Source: Chlorogloeopsis fritschii PCC 6912 (GTDB lineage Bacteria > Cyanobacteriota > Cyanobacteriia > Cyanobacteriales > Nostocaceae). From it: a stretch of DNA of 64,000 nt. The DNA lies in NCBI RefSeq assembly GCF_000317285.1, contig NZ_AJLN01000017.1, positions 1 to 64,000 of the forward strand, read 5' to 3'. This document shows, piece after piece, positions 49,542 to 59,089 of this stretch. Every line of letters begins with the position of its first letter. Within the stretch, counting starts at the first letter, position 1. Below the pieces are notes generated by a model. That model searched no databases, was not told the DNA's origin, and saw nothing but the letters and a program-made list of their open reading frames with translations. The translations under genes were made by a program, and so were the position numbers.

Positions 49542-51911
49542 ATGACTCAAACTCCATCTATCAAAACTCAGCAGATGCAGGTCGGTGGCATGGACTGTGC
49601 AAGCTGCGCGTTAAAGATTGAAGCAGCCCTGGGAAGATTAGCAGGCGTGGTTGAGGTATCTGTAAGTGCAGTAACTGAACGCTTGACGGTTTCCTATGAC
49701 CCGCAACAAGTAACTGAGGCAGAAATCAAAAATCGAGTGGTGAGTTTGGGATATACCGTAGTAGTTGAGCGAGCCGCATCAAACCTAACGATGGATGTCA
49801 TGGTGGGAGGCATGGATTGTCCTTCCTGCGTAGACAAAATTTTGACATCCCTCAAAAAATTGTCAGGTGTAACAGAAGCATCCGTAAATTTTAGTACTGG
49901 CAAGTTGCGAGTGTCCTATGATCCGCAGCAGGTGAATGAAGCAACCCTTCGCGATCACATCACCACTTTAGGCTATACCGTCATCACTCCCACTCCAAAG
50001 GTGACAGACGACGAAGACCACGACCACAATCGCGGGCATAGTCATGGTACAGGCGAGTTTAATCTGAGGGCAGAACTCCTTCCAGTGCTTTTAGTTGTGG
50101 CTCTTTTTGCAGTAGGAATGATTTTTGAGGAACCCCTGCATAACACGCCTTATAGTCTAGGTGAATATGCAGTTTTCATTCCTGCCTACCTGCTAAGTGG
50201 CTGGACTGTATTGAAAGCAGCTGGACGTAATGTTCTTAGAGGGCAGGTGTTTGACGAAAACTTTCTGATGACCATTGCGACTGTAGGGGCGATCGCCATT
50301 CACCAGCTTCCTGAAGCCGTTGCCGTCATGCTGTTCTATCGGGTTGGAGAACTATTTCAGGAATATTCTGTCGGGCGATCGCGCCGTTCTATCAAAGCCT
50401 TACTAGAAGTTCGCCCTGATACTGCCAATCTAAAAGTTAATGGTTCAGTCAAAGCCGTTTCACCAGAAGCGGTTAGGGTGGGAGATATCATTCTGGTCAA
50501 ACCGGGAGAAAAAATTCCTCTAGATGGTGAGGTTCTGGAAGGCAATTCTCAGGTTGATACCTCAGCCTTGACAGGAGAATCTGTTCCACGCACGGTAAAG
50601 GTTGGAGAAACCGTTTTAGCAGGCATGATTAACCAGACAGGGGTGCTGACCGTTGGAGTCACGAAACTGTTTGGAGAATCGTCGATCGCCAAAATTCTTG
50701 ATCTAGTCGAGAATGCTACTAGCAAGAAAGCGGAAACGGAAAAGTTTATCACTCGTTTTGCCCGCTACTATACGCCTGTTGTCGTTATTTTGTCGCTGGC
50801 GGTTGCCCTCTTACCACCCTTATTGATTCCCGGTGCAACTCACGAAGAATGGGTTTACCGTGCCTTAATCCTGCTAGTCATTTCCTGTCCTTGTGGGTTA
50901 GTAATCAGTATTCCACTGGGTTACTTTGGAGGTGTTGGTGGAGCTGCTAAACGAGGCATTCTAGTCAAAGGTTCAGTATTTCTCGATGCCCTTACCGCCG
51001 TTAGAACCGTTGTTTTTGATAAAACCGGAACACTGACCAAGGGCGTGTTCAAAGTCACGCAGATTGTAACTAAAAATGGTTTTTCAGAGTCAGAATTGCT
51101 GACCTTGGCGGCAAAAGTCGAAGCTCATTCTAGTCATCCCGTCGCACAATCTATCCGAGAGGCATATAGTCAACTGATCGATGATGCAGATGTGACCGAT
51201 TACGAAGAAATTGCGGGTCATGGCATCCGGGCTAAAGTGAATAATCAAACGGTGCTGGCAGGAAACGATCGCCTCCTGCATCGAGAAAATATTGACCATG
51301 ATACCTGCAATGTAGAAGGTACCGTTGTTCATCTCGCTGTAGATCAACGCTATGCAGGCTACATTCTAATTGCCGATGAAATCAAAGAAGATGCGGCTCA
51401 AGCCATTCGAGATCTCAAACGTGTTGGAGTTGAGCAAACGGTGATGCTTACGGGTGATAACAAGGTGGTTGCTCAAGGTGTAGCCAACCTATTAGGCTTA
51501 GATTCATATGTAGCTGAATTGTTGCCAGAAGGCAAAGTCGAGGCAATTGAGAAGTTATTGAGCTTGTCGGGTAAAGGTAAGGTAGTATTTGTGGGTGATG
51601 GCATCAATGATGCTCCTGTCATTGCTAGAGTTGATATCGGAATGGCAATGGGTGGGTTAGGTTCCGATGCTGCCATTGAAACGGCTGACGTGGTGATTAT
51701 GACTGATGCACCATCCAAAGTAGCCCAAGCCATTCAGGTTGCTAGAAAAACCCGCAAGATCGTTGTGCAGAATATTGTGCTAGCAATGGTAGTTAAAGGA
51801 TTATTTATCATCCTCGGTATATTCGGTGTTGCAACGCTTTGGGAAGCCGTGTTTGCCGATGTCGGTGTTGCACTTTTAGCAATTCTCAATGCAACACGGG
51901 TGCTTAAGTAA
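49542..51911 (+). CDS. ziaA: Zn(2+)/Cd(2+)-exporting P1B-2 ATPase (ZiaA-like)
   Basis: Two N-terminal HMA domains (GMDCASC, GMDCPSC) are joined by a His/Asp-rich linker (DDEDHDHNRGHSHG), the layout of ZiaA. The membrane metal site is SCPCGLVISIPLGYF, typical of P1B-2 Zn/Cd/Pb pumps, followed by DKTGT at about residue 493, AHSSHPVAQS and [10 protein letters not shown]. Start ATG 49542 is my choice; ATG 49494 lies 12 bp from the operator and would leave little promoter space. It exports zinc under control of the divergent SmtB-like repressor. Confidence 0.92.
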   Translation: MTQTPSIKTQQMQVGGMDCASCALKIEAALGRLAGVVEVSVSAVTERLTVSYDPQQVTEAEIKNRVVSLGYTVVVERAASNLTMDVMVGGMDCPSCVDKILTSLKKLSGVTEASVNFSTGKLRVSYDPQQVNEATLRDHITTLGYTVITPTPKVTDDEDHDHNRGHSHGTGEFNLRAELLPVLLVVALFAVGMIFEEPLHNTPYSLGEYAVFIPAYLLSGWTVLKAAGRNVLRGQVFDENFLMTIATVGAIAIHQLPEAVAVMLFYRVGELFQEYSVGRSRRSIKALLEVRPDTANLKVNGSVKAVSPEAVRVGDIILVKPGEKIPLDGEVLEGNSQVDTSALTGESVPRTVKVGETVLAGMINQTGVLTVGVTKLFGESSIAKILDLVENATSKKAETEKFITRFARYYTPVVVILSLAVALLPPLLIPGATHEEWVYRALILLVISCPCGLVISIPLGYFGGVGGAAKRGILVKGSVFLDALTAVRTVVFDKTGTLTKGVFKVTQIVTKNGFSESELLTLAAKVEAHSSHPVAQSIREAYSQLIDDADVTDYEEIAGHGIRAKVNNQTVLAGNDRLLHRENIDHDTCNVEGTVVHLAVDQRYAGYILIADEIKEDAAQAIRDLKRVGVEQTVMLTGDNKVVAQGVANLLGLDSYVAELLPEGKVEAIEKLLSLSGKGKVVFVGDGINDAPVIARVDIGMAMGGLGSDAAIETADVVIMTDAPSKVAQAIQVARKTRKIVVQNIVLAMVVKGLFIILGIFGVATLWEAVFADVGVALLAILNATRVLK

Positions 51912-52047
51912 GAGTTTTTCTAAAACATGCATTCTGCATCTACACTATACTATATGAAATTGCTTCCACAACACCAAATGAAGTTTACATTAGCAATAGG
52001 TTTGAATCCGAGCTAAAAATAATAAATATGCTCAAGCTATTTTAAAA

Positions 52048-52545
52048 CTAAAATGTGGTGAACTGAGCTACACCTACAGGAATTTCTATATCACTACCAA
52101 CAACTTTAACTAAAAGTTTATAGATAGAAGCTGATCCTTGAATTGGTTGTTTTACTTTATTGAGGTTAATATTAAGCTGAGTATTATTAATAACTGTTTC
52201 GGGAAAATGTATTATAATTTTTCTACCATTTACAGAAATATTAATGTTAATCTCTCGACCATTTTCATCTAATACTTCAATATCATTACTTACAGCAACA
52301 GTTGGTGGAGCATCAATAATTAGCTGGGAAAGAGCTTTATTATTCCGGGGAATATGTAATCGAAAAGAATGTTTAACAAGCCTCCATTGAATAGGAGGAA
52401 GTTGCAAACTGTTATCAAGATTGGGAACTTTATCATCTGTATTGGCAGTTGCATAGCCTACAGAAATTATAGATGCGTTAGCGAAGCTTGTCGCAGACAT
52501 CGCCAAAGCAAATGTAGCAGCATAAATCAGCATTCTATTCATCAT
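52048..52545 (-). CDS. DUF2808 exported protein (copy 2)
   Basis: A signal peptide (MLIYAATFALAMSATSFA) precedes a DUF2808 domain (PIQWRLVKHSFRLHIPRNNKALSQLIIDAPP, SNDIEVLDENG, EIPVGVAQFTTF). It is related to the copy at 46605 over the whole length. Its promoter R5 carries the same direct repeat. It stands downstream of PxcA-like and CDF genes in the same direction, but has its own promoter. Confidence 0.8.
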   Translation of the reverse strand: MMNRMLIYAATFALAMSATSFANASIISVGYATANTDDKVPNLDNSLQLPPIQWRLVKHSFRLHIPRNNKALSQLIIDAPPTVAVSNDIEVLDENGREININISVNGRKIIIHFPETVINNTQLNINLNKVKQPIQGSASIYKLLVKVVGSDIEIPVGVAQFTTF

Positions 52546-52617
52546 TTTGGCTGGTCAGGTAGGAAAATGTGTCAACTTATTACAGATTCATATTTGGTAT
52601 ATGAATCTTTCTTTCTT

Positions 52618-52655
52618 TAACAAGGATGACAGCTTGCTATGAAATTACGATGAAA
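52618..52655 (-). promoter_or_regulatory. response-regulator promoter R5
   Basis: Minus strand TTTCAT-N5-TTTCAT (52639-52655), then 15 nt, then TTGTTA (52618-52623), 72 bp before DUF2808 copy 2. Confidence 0.65.
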
Positions 52656-52675
52656 TTTTTGCAGTTCATGAGAAA

Positions 52676-53491
52676 TTATTCATTCATGTTTCGATAGGTA
52701 GCTACGGCTGAAGGAGAACTGCGATTGAGGTAACGGAATATCCAATATTTGAAAATGGTATCCATTATTACTGGCACAGTAGCAATAAACAGAGAAATAA
52801 GACTCTTGTTTTCCGGTAACCCGTAATGGTTTAAAGTACTTCCTAGAATTATTTCCCAACCATAAGGAGAGTGAAAACCGACAAATATATCTGTAGATAG
52901 AATAATTAAAAAAGCTTTAGCGGAGTCGCTTAAACTGTAAGTTATATCACCAGCAAAAGACCTAATAATAGATAGCTGTTGCTTCCCTGTTAAAATTAAA
53001 ACAATAAATGTAGCTGCTGTTAGTATATCTGCAAAGATGTTTGTCACTGCATTAATACTATCAATTTTACTTTCTTCTGCTATAGTGCTAGCCTTTTCCT
53101 TTAGTTTCTGTTGGACAGCTTCGATAGAAAGCTTTGGAATTTTTCCAATTCGAGCTTCAAAGTAAAGATTTTGCTCAAATCTTTTTAATTCAGCTAAGGC
53201 TTTTTCTTCTTGAGAAGAGTTTAGGAAAACGTCTGACTCTCTTAAATTCCATAACTTTTCAACTAAAGGAGTGATTACAAAATTTCTAGAAAGTTGATTT
53301 ATAAGTAGTGGAACTAAAATCAGAATTAACAAAAAATGGATAGAGGAAATAGTTTGACGGCGAGTGGCGCGAAACTCTTCAATAACCTTTGTCTCGGCAT
53401 TTGGATTTAACGTCTGCTGAAATTTTCTTATAGTTTGCAGGATAGTTCGGGGAATAAAACTCATCTTTTTAGATGACGACCTTGATTTCAT
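52676..53491 (-). CDS. CemA/PxcA-family membrane protein
   Basis: Four hydrophobic segments (SSIHFLLILILVPLLINQ, FADILTAATFIVLILTG, AFLIILSTDIFVGFHSPYGW, LISLFIATVPVIMDTIFKYWIFRYL) and the family ending NRSSPSAVATYRNMNE identify it. PxcA helps light-dependent proton extrusion in cyanobacteria and CemA is the chloroplast relative. At 271 residues this lacks the long N-terminal part of PxcA and so is nearer the short PxcL/CemA form. Promoter R6 ties it to the metal regulon, perhaps to balance ion or proton movement by RND and CDF antiporters (inference). Confidence 0.85.
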   Translation of the reverse strand: MKSRSSSKKMSFIPRTILQTIRKFQQTLNPNAETKVIEEFRATRRQTISSIHFLLILILVPLLINQLSRNFVITPLVEKLWNLRESDVFLNSSQEEKALAELKRFEQNLYFEARIGKIPKLSIEAVQQKLKEKASTIAEESKIDSINAVTNIFADILTAATFIVLILTGKQQLSIIRSFAGDITYSLSDSAKAFLIILSTDIFVGFHSPYGWEIILGSTLNHYGLPENKSLISLFIATVPVIMDTIFKYWIFRYLNRSSPSAVATYRNMNE

Positions 53492-53593
53492 TTGAATTTT
53501 TTATCAATATCCAAAAGTCTAGTTCTACCAAGTACTCAGTGGCACAACTAGAAATTTTTAGAGAGCTATAAAAGTCAAATTTTCAGTCTCTAC

Positions 53594-53631
53594 TCTCTAC
53601 TTTATGGCATTAAAATGAAATCAGGATGAAA
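53594..53631 (-). promoter_or_regulatory. response-regulator promoter R6
   Basis: Minus strand TTTCAT-N5-TTTCAT (53615-53631; the distal base preceding is T), then 15 nt, then -10 TAGAGA (53594-53599), about 100 bp before the PxcA-like gene. Bases 53632-53929 beyond it hold no gene that I can support. Confidence 0.6.
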
Positions 53632-53929
53632 AGTAAGACTGTAAAAAAAACATCTAGAAACCATCCATTATAATTCTGTAATCTTAAGCCTATTAATATC
53701 TTATAAACAGAGTAAATATCTTTATTGTTTAATAAAGCCTCTTAATTTTGCCACGAATAAATTTGCTTGCTATTGATTAAAAGTTCTGTGTCATTAAAAA
53801 ACCAAATTTTGCATGACACTGGGGTTGATTCTTTTCTCCTGATAAATTCTTAAGTCAGCGGTAAACATAGACGCGATAATCGTTTAAATCAACGACTAGT
53901 TGCGTCTCATCAGCAGCAAGGCTATTGGT

Positions 53930-54841
53930 TTAAACAACAGTATTGTCTTGAGTAAGAGGACATGGATAATTTGGGTCGCCAAACTCTATCTGAATAGTGG
54001 TGTGTTCAATACTAAAATTGTCGTGAAGCTCTCGATTTACCTGTTCTAAAAAAGCATCGCCGGGATGTCCTGTGGGCATTATCAAGTGAGCTGTGAGTGC
54101 TGTCTCGGTGGTACTCATCGCCCAGATGTGCAAATCATGGATACTAGCTACACCAGGAAGTTCAGCCAAGTATGTGCGGACGGCAAGTGGTTCAATATCT
54201 GCTGGTACGGCATCTGTCACCAAGTTGAGAGATTCTTGGAACAATTGCCAAGTACTCATAACAATCACGACAACAATCATCAAACTCACAACAGGGTCAA
54301 ACCATAGCCAACCAGTGGTAACAATAGCTATGCCAGCTAGGACTGCACCCAAAGACACCGCCGCATCAGCGACTAAGTGAAGGAAAGCTCCTCTAATGTT
54401 CAAGTCTCTTTCACGACCAGATAAGAACATTAAGGCACTTCCCATATTGATGGCAATACCTACCGCAGCCACGCCGATAATTGTACTGCCTGAAACTGGG
54501 CTGGGTTTAAGGAAACGCTGGATAGCTTCCCATGCAACTGCACCAGAAGCTACGAGTACGAGGATAGCGTTCAACAAAGCAGCCAAAATAGAGGAGCGAC
54601 GTAATCCGTAAGTGCGACGTGGTGTTGGTTGGCGACGACCGAGGAAGCTTGCTCCCCAGGCAAGTAACAAACCTAGAACATCACTCAAATTGTGACCAGC
54701 ATCGGCTAGTAGAGCAAGGGAATTGGCAACTAACCCATAAATTACTTCAACAACAACAAACCCAGTGTTGAGGGTAACGCTGATAATGAAGGCACGGTTG
54801 TAATTAGTCGGCCCGTGGCTGCGATCGTTACTATGAGACAT
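53930..54841 (-). CDS. czcD: CDF-family Zn(2+)/Co(2+)/Cd(2+) exporter (CzcD-like)
   Basis: Six helices, with the cation site residues in ANSLALLADAGHNLSDVL (HxxxD) and LHLVADAAVSLGAVL (HxxxD), and a cytoplasmic C-terminal domain (VASIHDLHIWAMSTTETALTAHL). It is a CzcD-type antiporter driven by protons. Start ATG 54841 gives a good His-bearing N-terminus (MSHSNDRSH). It follows the DUF190 gene by 11 bp, at the end of the czc-like operon. Confidence 0.9.
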   Translation of the reverse strand: MSHSNDRSHGPTNYNRAFIISVTLNTGFVVVEVIYGLVANSLALLADAGHNLSDVLGLLLAWGASFLGRRQPTPRRTYGLRRSSILAALLNAILVLVASGAVAWEAIQRFLKPSPVSGSTIIGVAAVGIAINMGSALMFLSGRERDLNIRGAFLHLVADAAVSLGAVLAGIAIVTTGWLWFDPVVSLMIVVVIVMSTWQLFQESLNLVTDAVPADIEPLAVRTYLAELPGVASIHDLHIWAMSTTETALTAHLIMPTGHPGDAFLEQVNRELHDNFSIEHTTIQIEFGDPNYPCPLTQDNTVV

Positions 54842-54852
54842 GAATGCTGCCC

Positions 54853-55212
54853 TTAAAGTGTTACCAAAGGTGAGACAACTTCTATGCTTTGACAAGTAAC
54901 AAACTTATCTTTAAGCATATCTTTGACCAAGGAAAAAAATTCGGTTATTGCACTCTCACTATCAATAACCGTAATAACAAGTGGTAGCACAGATGACTCA
55001 ATAGATGGATCTAACTCGTTCATAGTCCGAAAAATACCGTGCTTGCCATATCCGGAAATTGCCCGCATCACCGACATCCCTGTTATTCCCTGTTTGCGAG
55101 CTATTCCTAGTAGAGCTTGGTGAAAGGGTTGGTGTTGCCAACTATCAGACTCACTAATATAGATTGTTAGTTGCTTCCATTTAGTTGGTTCGTGGTCGTG
55201 TTGGTGAACCAT
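54853..55212 (-). CDS. DUF190 (PII-like) protein
   Basis: The 119 residues begin MVHQHDHEPTKWKQLTIYISESDSW and continue with the DUF190 core GITGMSVMRAISGYGKHG, then LPLVITVIDSESAI and an end strand (VEVVSPL-type). The family has the PII-like trimer fold and often stands beside czc, crcB or CDF genes. A His-rich start suggests metal sensing. It could regulate the efflux pumps encoded around it. Confidence 0.85.
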   Translation of the reverse strand: MVHQHDHEPTKWKQLTIYISESDSWQHQPFHQALLGIARKQGITGMSVMRAISGYGKHGIFRTMNELDPSIESSVLPLVITVIDSESAITEFFSLVKDMLKDKFVTCQSIEVVSPLVTL

Positions 55213-55245
55213 AACTGTTATCTCATTGCTACCACTTGCTATTAA

Positions 55246-55788
55246 TTATCGTTTAAAGGTAAAGCGACCGTTCACTTTTTCGCCATTGATATCAGAAAGA
55301 ATAGCAACTTTATACTCGCCTGCTGCTTTTTCAGAAAGTACAGCATGGTAGTGTTGTTCTTTAGCTTCATAAGTGAGAGGAAGCGATTTTTGACTACCAT
55401 CAGGTAGTTGAACTTGAGCCGTTACCTTTGCATCTGGAACTACATCGTGCTTTTCTCCTTTCTTTAAATAGAAATCTAAGTGATTTCCATCATCTTTTGG
55501 TTCGGCAACAAACTCTAAATGATACTGCCCAGACTCAATAACTTGACCGCCGTGTGAATGTTCACCTTTACCATCTTCGGAATGACCTTGAGCATTATTT
55601 TGATTATGAAAATGACCATCACTTTCTGAGTGGTTATCTTTTGCTGTGATTTCAGACTTGGCAGCCGTTTCTGTTGTTGATGCTGTTCCACTCTCTGAAT
55701 TTGCAACTTGATTACTGCCACTACAAGCACCTAAGAAAAGCAAACCTACACTGCCTAAAACTACGAAATTGGTCTTCAACAATTTCAT
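55246..55788 (-). CDS. periplasmic lipoprotein, metal-efflux associated (copy 2)
   Basis: A signal ending LFLGAC (Cys22) gives lipid anchoring. A His/Asp/Glu-rich linker (HSESDGHFHNQNNAQGHSEDGKGEHSHGG split in two by position 65) is followed by the same beta domain as in the gene at 36690 (VIESGQYHLEFV, LDFYLKKGEKHDVVPDAKVTAQVQLPDG, KVNGRFTF). The extra His makes metal binding likely. It lies between the CzcA and DUF190 genes at 35 and 33 bp, in one operon. Confidence 0.8.
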   Translation of the reverse strand: MKLLKTNFVVLGSVGLLFLGACSGSNQVANSESGTASTTETAAKSEITAKDNHSESDGHFHNQNNAQGHSEDGKGEHSHGGQVIESGQYHLEFVAEPKDDGNHLDFYLKKGEKHDVVPDAKVTAQVQLPDGSQKSLPLTYEAKEQHYHAVLSEKAAGEYKVAILSDINGEKVNGRFTFKR

Positions 55789-55823
55789 TGATTTACACTC
55801 CTCAATATTTAGTAAACTAACAA

Positions 55824-58800
55824 CTAAAAACTTACCTCTCCTGCAACTTCTGACTGCATCATTGGTTCAGTTTTTCTTGGCATTAAAAACTTACCAAACT
55901 GGACATACAAAGCTGGCAGAACTAAAAGAGTTAAAGCAGTAGAGGTAAACAATCCACCTAACACCACAACGGCTAGTGGCTGGAGGATTTCTTTTCCGGC
56001 TCCGCTACCAATTACCAAGGGTCCCATACCCAGAGCTGATGTTAACGCTGTCATTAAGATAGCAGCCAGCCTTTCTACCGACCCTTCCATCAAAGCCTGC
56101 CGCAGAGGCTGTCCTTCTGCCATCCTAGAATTGTAGTTCTCAACCAGTAATAGTCCATTACGTGTAGCAACGCCGAATAAGGTAATAAATCCTACCATTG
56201 AAGCTACAGATAGAATACCGCCAGCCAAGGCAATGGAAATGACTCCACCCACTAATGCCAAGGGCAAATTTATCAAAATCATGATGGTTGCAGGAATCGA
56301 CTTGACAGCAAAGTAAATCAGAACTGCAATAGCGACAAAAGCTAATCCACCAGCCCAAAGTAAAGTTTTTGTGGCTCCCTCTTGCGCTTCAAATTGACCA
56401 CCATATTCAATGTAATATCCAGGAGGTAATTGTACTTCTTGCTTAACTTGATCCCGGATATCTTTAATCACAGAACCTAAATCGCGTCCAGCCACATTAC
56501 TGGAGACTACAATATAACGAGAGACATTCTCACGGTTAATGGTGTTAGGGCCTGTACCGTAGTCAATTTTTGCAACTTGAGCTAAGGGAATTTTCTGTCC
56601 GTTGGGTGTATCAACCAGCAAATCGCGGATGACTTCGATATTGTTGCGGTATTTTTCTTGCAACCAAACAATCAAGTCAAAGGTTTGTTGCTGTTCTAAG
56701 ATCTGAGAAACAGCTCGCCCATTGAGTGCAGTTTCTACCGTCTCTGATAATTCGCCAATAGTCAAACCATAGCGAGCTGCTGCGTTACGGTCAAACTGAA
56801 TTTGCACCTGTTTCATTGGTACTTGCGGTTCTAATTGCAAGTCTGCTAAACCGGAAACCTCACCCATAGCTGATTGTACTTGTTGACCAAGCTGGCGGAG
56901 TTGTTCTAAATCGGGGCCGAAAATTTTTACAGCTATAGCACTCCGCACGCCTGAGAGTACTTCATCCATGCGGTGTGAAATAAAACCACCGATATTGGGA
57001 ACTACACCGGGAATTTTCTCAAATTGCTCCCGAATCATTTCAATTGCCTTATCTCGGTCTTTTCCTCCCTCTTCACTCAGTTGAACATCTAGTTCTCCAA
57101 CATTAACACCAGCTACTTCCGTATCACCTTGCGCGCGTCCAGAACGGAACTGAACTGCTTGAATCCGGGGGTCTTTTTTAAGAGTATTTTCCAATGCCAA
57201 GCCTACCTGATTGGTAGCATCCAGAGATTGACCAGGCATCAGAATCGTGGTAATCACCAAGGCGCGGTCTTGAAATTCTGGTAAAAAAACTTGCCCTAAC
57301 GAGAGCAGAATCATTGTTGAAGCCACAAAACTAGCGATCGCACCTGTCAAAATAATTTTGGGGCGACGTAGAGAAAATTTCAAAAGCGGACGATACAGGC
57401 GATGGGAAAGTCGTTCAACCCAAGTTTCTGTACTTGGTAAACGCCGATTTACCAACAACAGAGCGCATAATGCCGGAGTCAATGTCAGTGCTACCGAGGT
57501 TGAAGCCACAATTGACAGCAAATAAGCTATACCCATTGGTGTAAAAATCCGACCTTCTACCCCAGAAAGGGCAAAGATTGGTGCAAAAACGACTGCAATA
57601 ATAATTGTGGAAAACAAGACGCTCACCCGTACTTCCACTGAACTATTGAAAACAACTTGCAGTGGTGGTACAGAATTGCCTGCTATCTGATTTTCTCGCA
57701 AACGGCGGTAGGAATTTTCCATATCCACAATTGCATCATCTACCACCGAACCAATCGCCACAACAAGTCCGCCCAAAGTCATCGTGTTGATGCCTTGTCC
57801 CGTCCAATTGAGGATCATCATTCCCAACAACAAAGACACGGGAATCGCGCTCAAGGTAATGATCACCGTGCGCCAATTCATCAAAAATAGAATCAAGATG
57901 ACACAAACAATAATCGTGCCATCGCGCAAAGCTTCTTCAACGTTTTTGATAGAGGCTTCGATAAAATCTTCTTGGCGGAAGGTTTCGGTGACTTTCACAT
58001 CTTTAGGCAAGCTGGCTTTTAGCTCTTCCATTGCTGCTTCAGCCGCCTTTGTAACGCTTGGTGTATCAGCAGTTGGCTGTTTATTGACAGTCAAAATCAC
58101 CGCTTTCTTACCCGCAGAACTACCATCGCCGCGTTTGAGTGCTGCACCGATTTGCACATCTGCCACTTGTTCGAGAAGTACAGGTGTGCCATTGCTGGCT
58201 TTAATTACTGATTTCTTAAGTTGTTCAATAGATTCAATTCGCCCTACCCCTCGCACCAATGTCTCTTGGTCGGGAGTAATTAAAAATCCCCCTGGTGCAT
58301 TGGCGTTGGCTGCTTGTGCTGCTTTAGTGACATCATCAAGGGAGACATTAAACGCTTTCAACTTATCTGGGTCTACTAACACTTGATATTGGCGCTCGTC
58401 TCCACCAAATATGACAATATTACTAACGCCAGGGACAGCCAACAGGCGGTTTTTCACCTGCCAATTGACAATCCGCCAGACCTCCATTAAAGGAGTGGTT
58501 TCAGAAGTAAAGGCGTATTTAACAGTCCATCCTAGAGGCGAACTGACAGGAAGAACCTCTGGGTCTTCTACGCCTTGCGGTAGCTGGCTGCGTGCTTGTT
58601 GCAACCGTTCCGTTACCAATTGACGGGCGCGATAAATTTCTGTATCCCAACTAAAAGTAGCTCTTACAGCGGAAAGACCGACAGCCGAGGAAGAACGCAA
58701 TGCTTCTAATCCGGGGGTACCGTTAATCACACTTTCTATCGGTCGAGTCACCAGGGACTCCACTTCCTCTGGTGCAAGTCCTGGGGCTTCGGTCATAATT

Positions 58801-58943
58801 TCGACTTGGGGTGAGGCAAAACTGGGAAACACATCAAGTGGCATCTGTGTAAGGATGCGGAAGCCCCAAACAGATATGAGAATAGAAGCAATAACTACTA
58901 GCCAGCGTTGGGCAATAGACCATTTAACAATGGAATTAAGCAT
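55824..58943 (-). CDS. czcA: HME-type RND heavy-metal efflux pump (CzcA/NrsA-like)
   Basis: The 1,039-residue pump starts MLNSIVKWSIAQRWLVVI and has the heavy-metal RND features: PLDVFPSFASPQVEI, GLAPEEVESLVTRPIE, and in TM4 VAIGSVVDDAIVDMEN (residues about 395-412), where Asp and Glu drive proton coupling. The TM4 motif without DFG resembles the HME group that includes cyanobacterial NrsA. It exports divalent ions (Ni, Co or Zn) from the periplasm or cytoplasm. It follows the adaptor gene by 146 bp. No CzcC-like channel gene is present. Confidence 0.92.
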   Translation of the reverse strand: MLNSIVKWSIAQRWLVVIASILISVWGFRILTQMPLDVFPSFASPQVEIMTEAPGLAPEEVESLVTRPIESVINGTPGLEALRSSSAVGLSAVRATFSWDTEIYRARQLVTERLQQARSQLPQGVEDPEVLPVSSPLGWTVKYAFTSETTPLMEVWRIVNWQVKNRLLAVPGVSNIVIFGGDERQYQVLVDPDKLKAFNVSLDDVTKAAQAANANAPGGFLITPDQETLVRGVGRIESIEQLKKSVIKASNGTPVLLEQVADVQIGAALKRGDGSSAGKKAVILTVNKQPTADTPSVTKAAEAAMEELKASLPKDVKVTETFRQEDFIEASIKNVEEALRDGTIIVCVILILFLMNWRTVIITLSAIPVSLLLGMMILNWTGQGINTMTLGGLVVAIGSVVDDAIVDMENSYRRLRENQIAGNSVPPLQVVFNSSVEVRVSVLFSTIIIAVVFAPIFALSGVEGRIFTPMGIAYLLSIVASTSVALTLTPALCALLLVNRRLPSTETWVERLSHRLYRPLLKFSLRRPKIILTGAIASFVASTMILLSLGQVFLPEFQDRALVITTILMPGQSLDATNQVGLALENTLKKDPRIQAVQFRSGRAQGDTEVAGVNVGELDVQLSEEGGKDRDKAIEMIREQFEKIPGVVPNIGGFISHRMDEVLSGVRSAIAVKIFGPDLEQLRQLGQQVQSAMGEVSGLADLQLEPQVPMKQVQIQFDRNAAARYGLTIGELSETVETALNGRAVSQILEQQQTFDLIVWLQEKYRNNIEVIRDLLVDTPNGQKIPLAQVAKIDYGTGPNTINRENVSRYIVVSSNVAGRDLGSVIKDIRDQVKQEVQLPPGYYIEYGGQFEAQEGATKTLLWAGGLAFVAIAVLIYFAVKSIPATIMILINLPLALVGGVISIALAGGILSVASMVGFITLFGVATRNGLLLVENYNSRMAEGQPLRQALMEGSVERLAAILMTALTSALGMGPLVIGSGAGKEILQPLAVVVLGGLFTSTALTLLVLPALYVQFGKFLMPRKTEPMMQSEVAGEVSF

Positions 58944-59089
58944 ATTTTGATTTATTTAAACGTATAGTACAGTGCTACAATCGCTACTAACCAACGTCGA
59001 GAAATTACCCATTTAGCAAAACTGCACTAGTCATAATTTAATTGTTTGTTGTTGGTTGCCAATTGTTCATTGCTTTTAACCACTAACCA

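Noticed and set aside
57784-58386. 200-codon frame on the plus strand
   Set aside because: It lies wholly opposite to czcA, which has strong family motifs along its length; it has no family or ribosome site.
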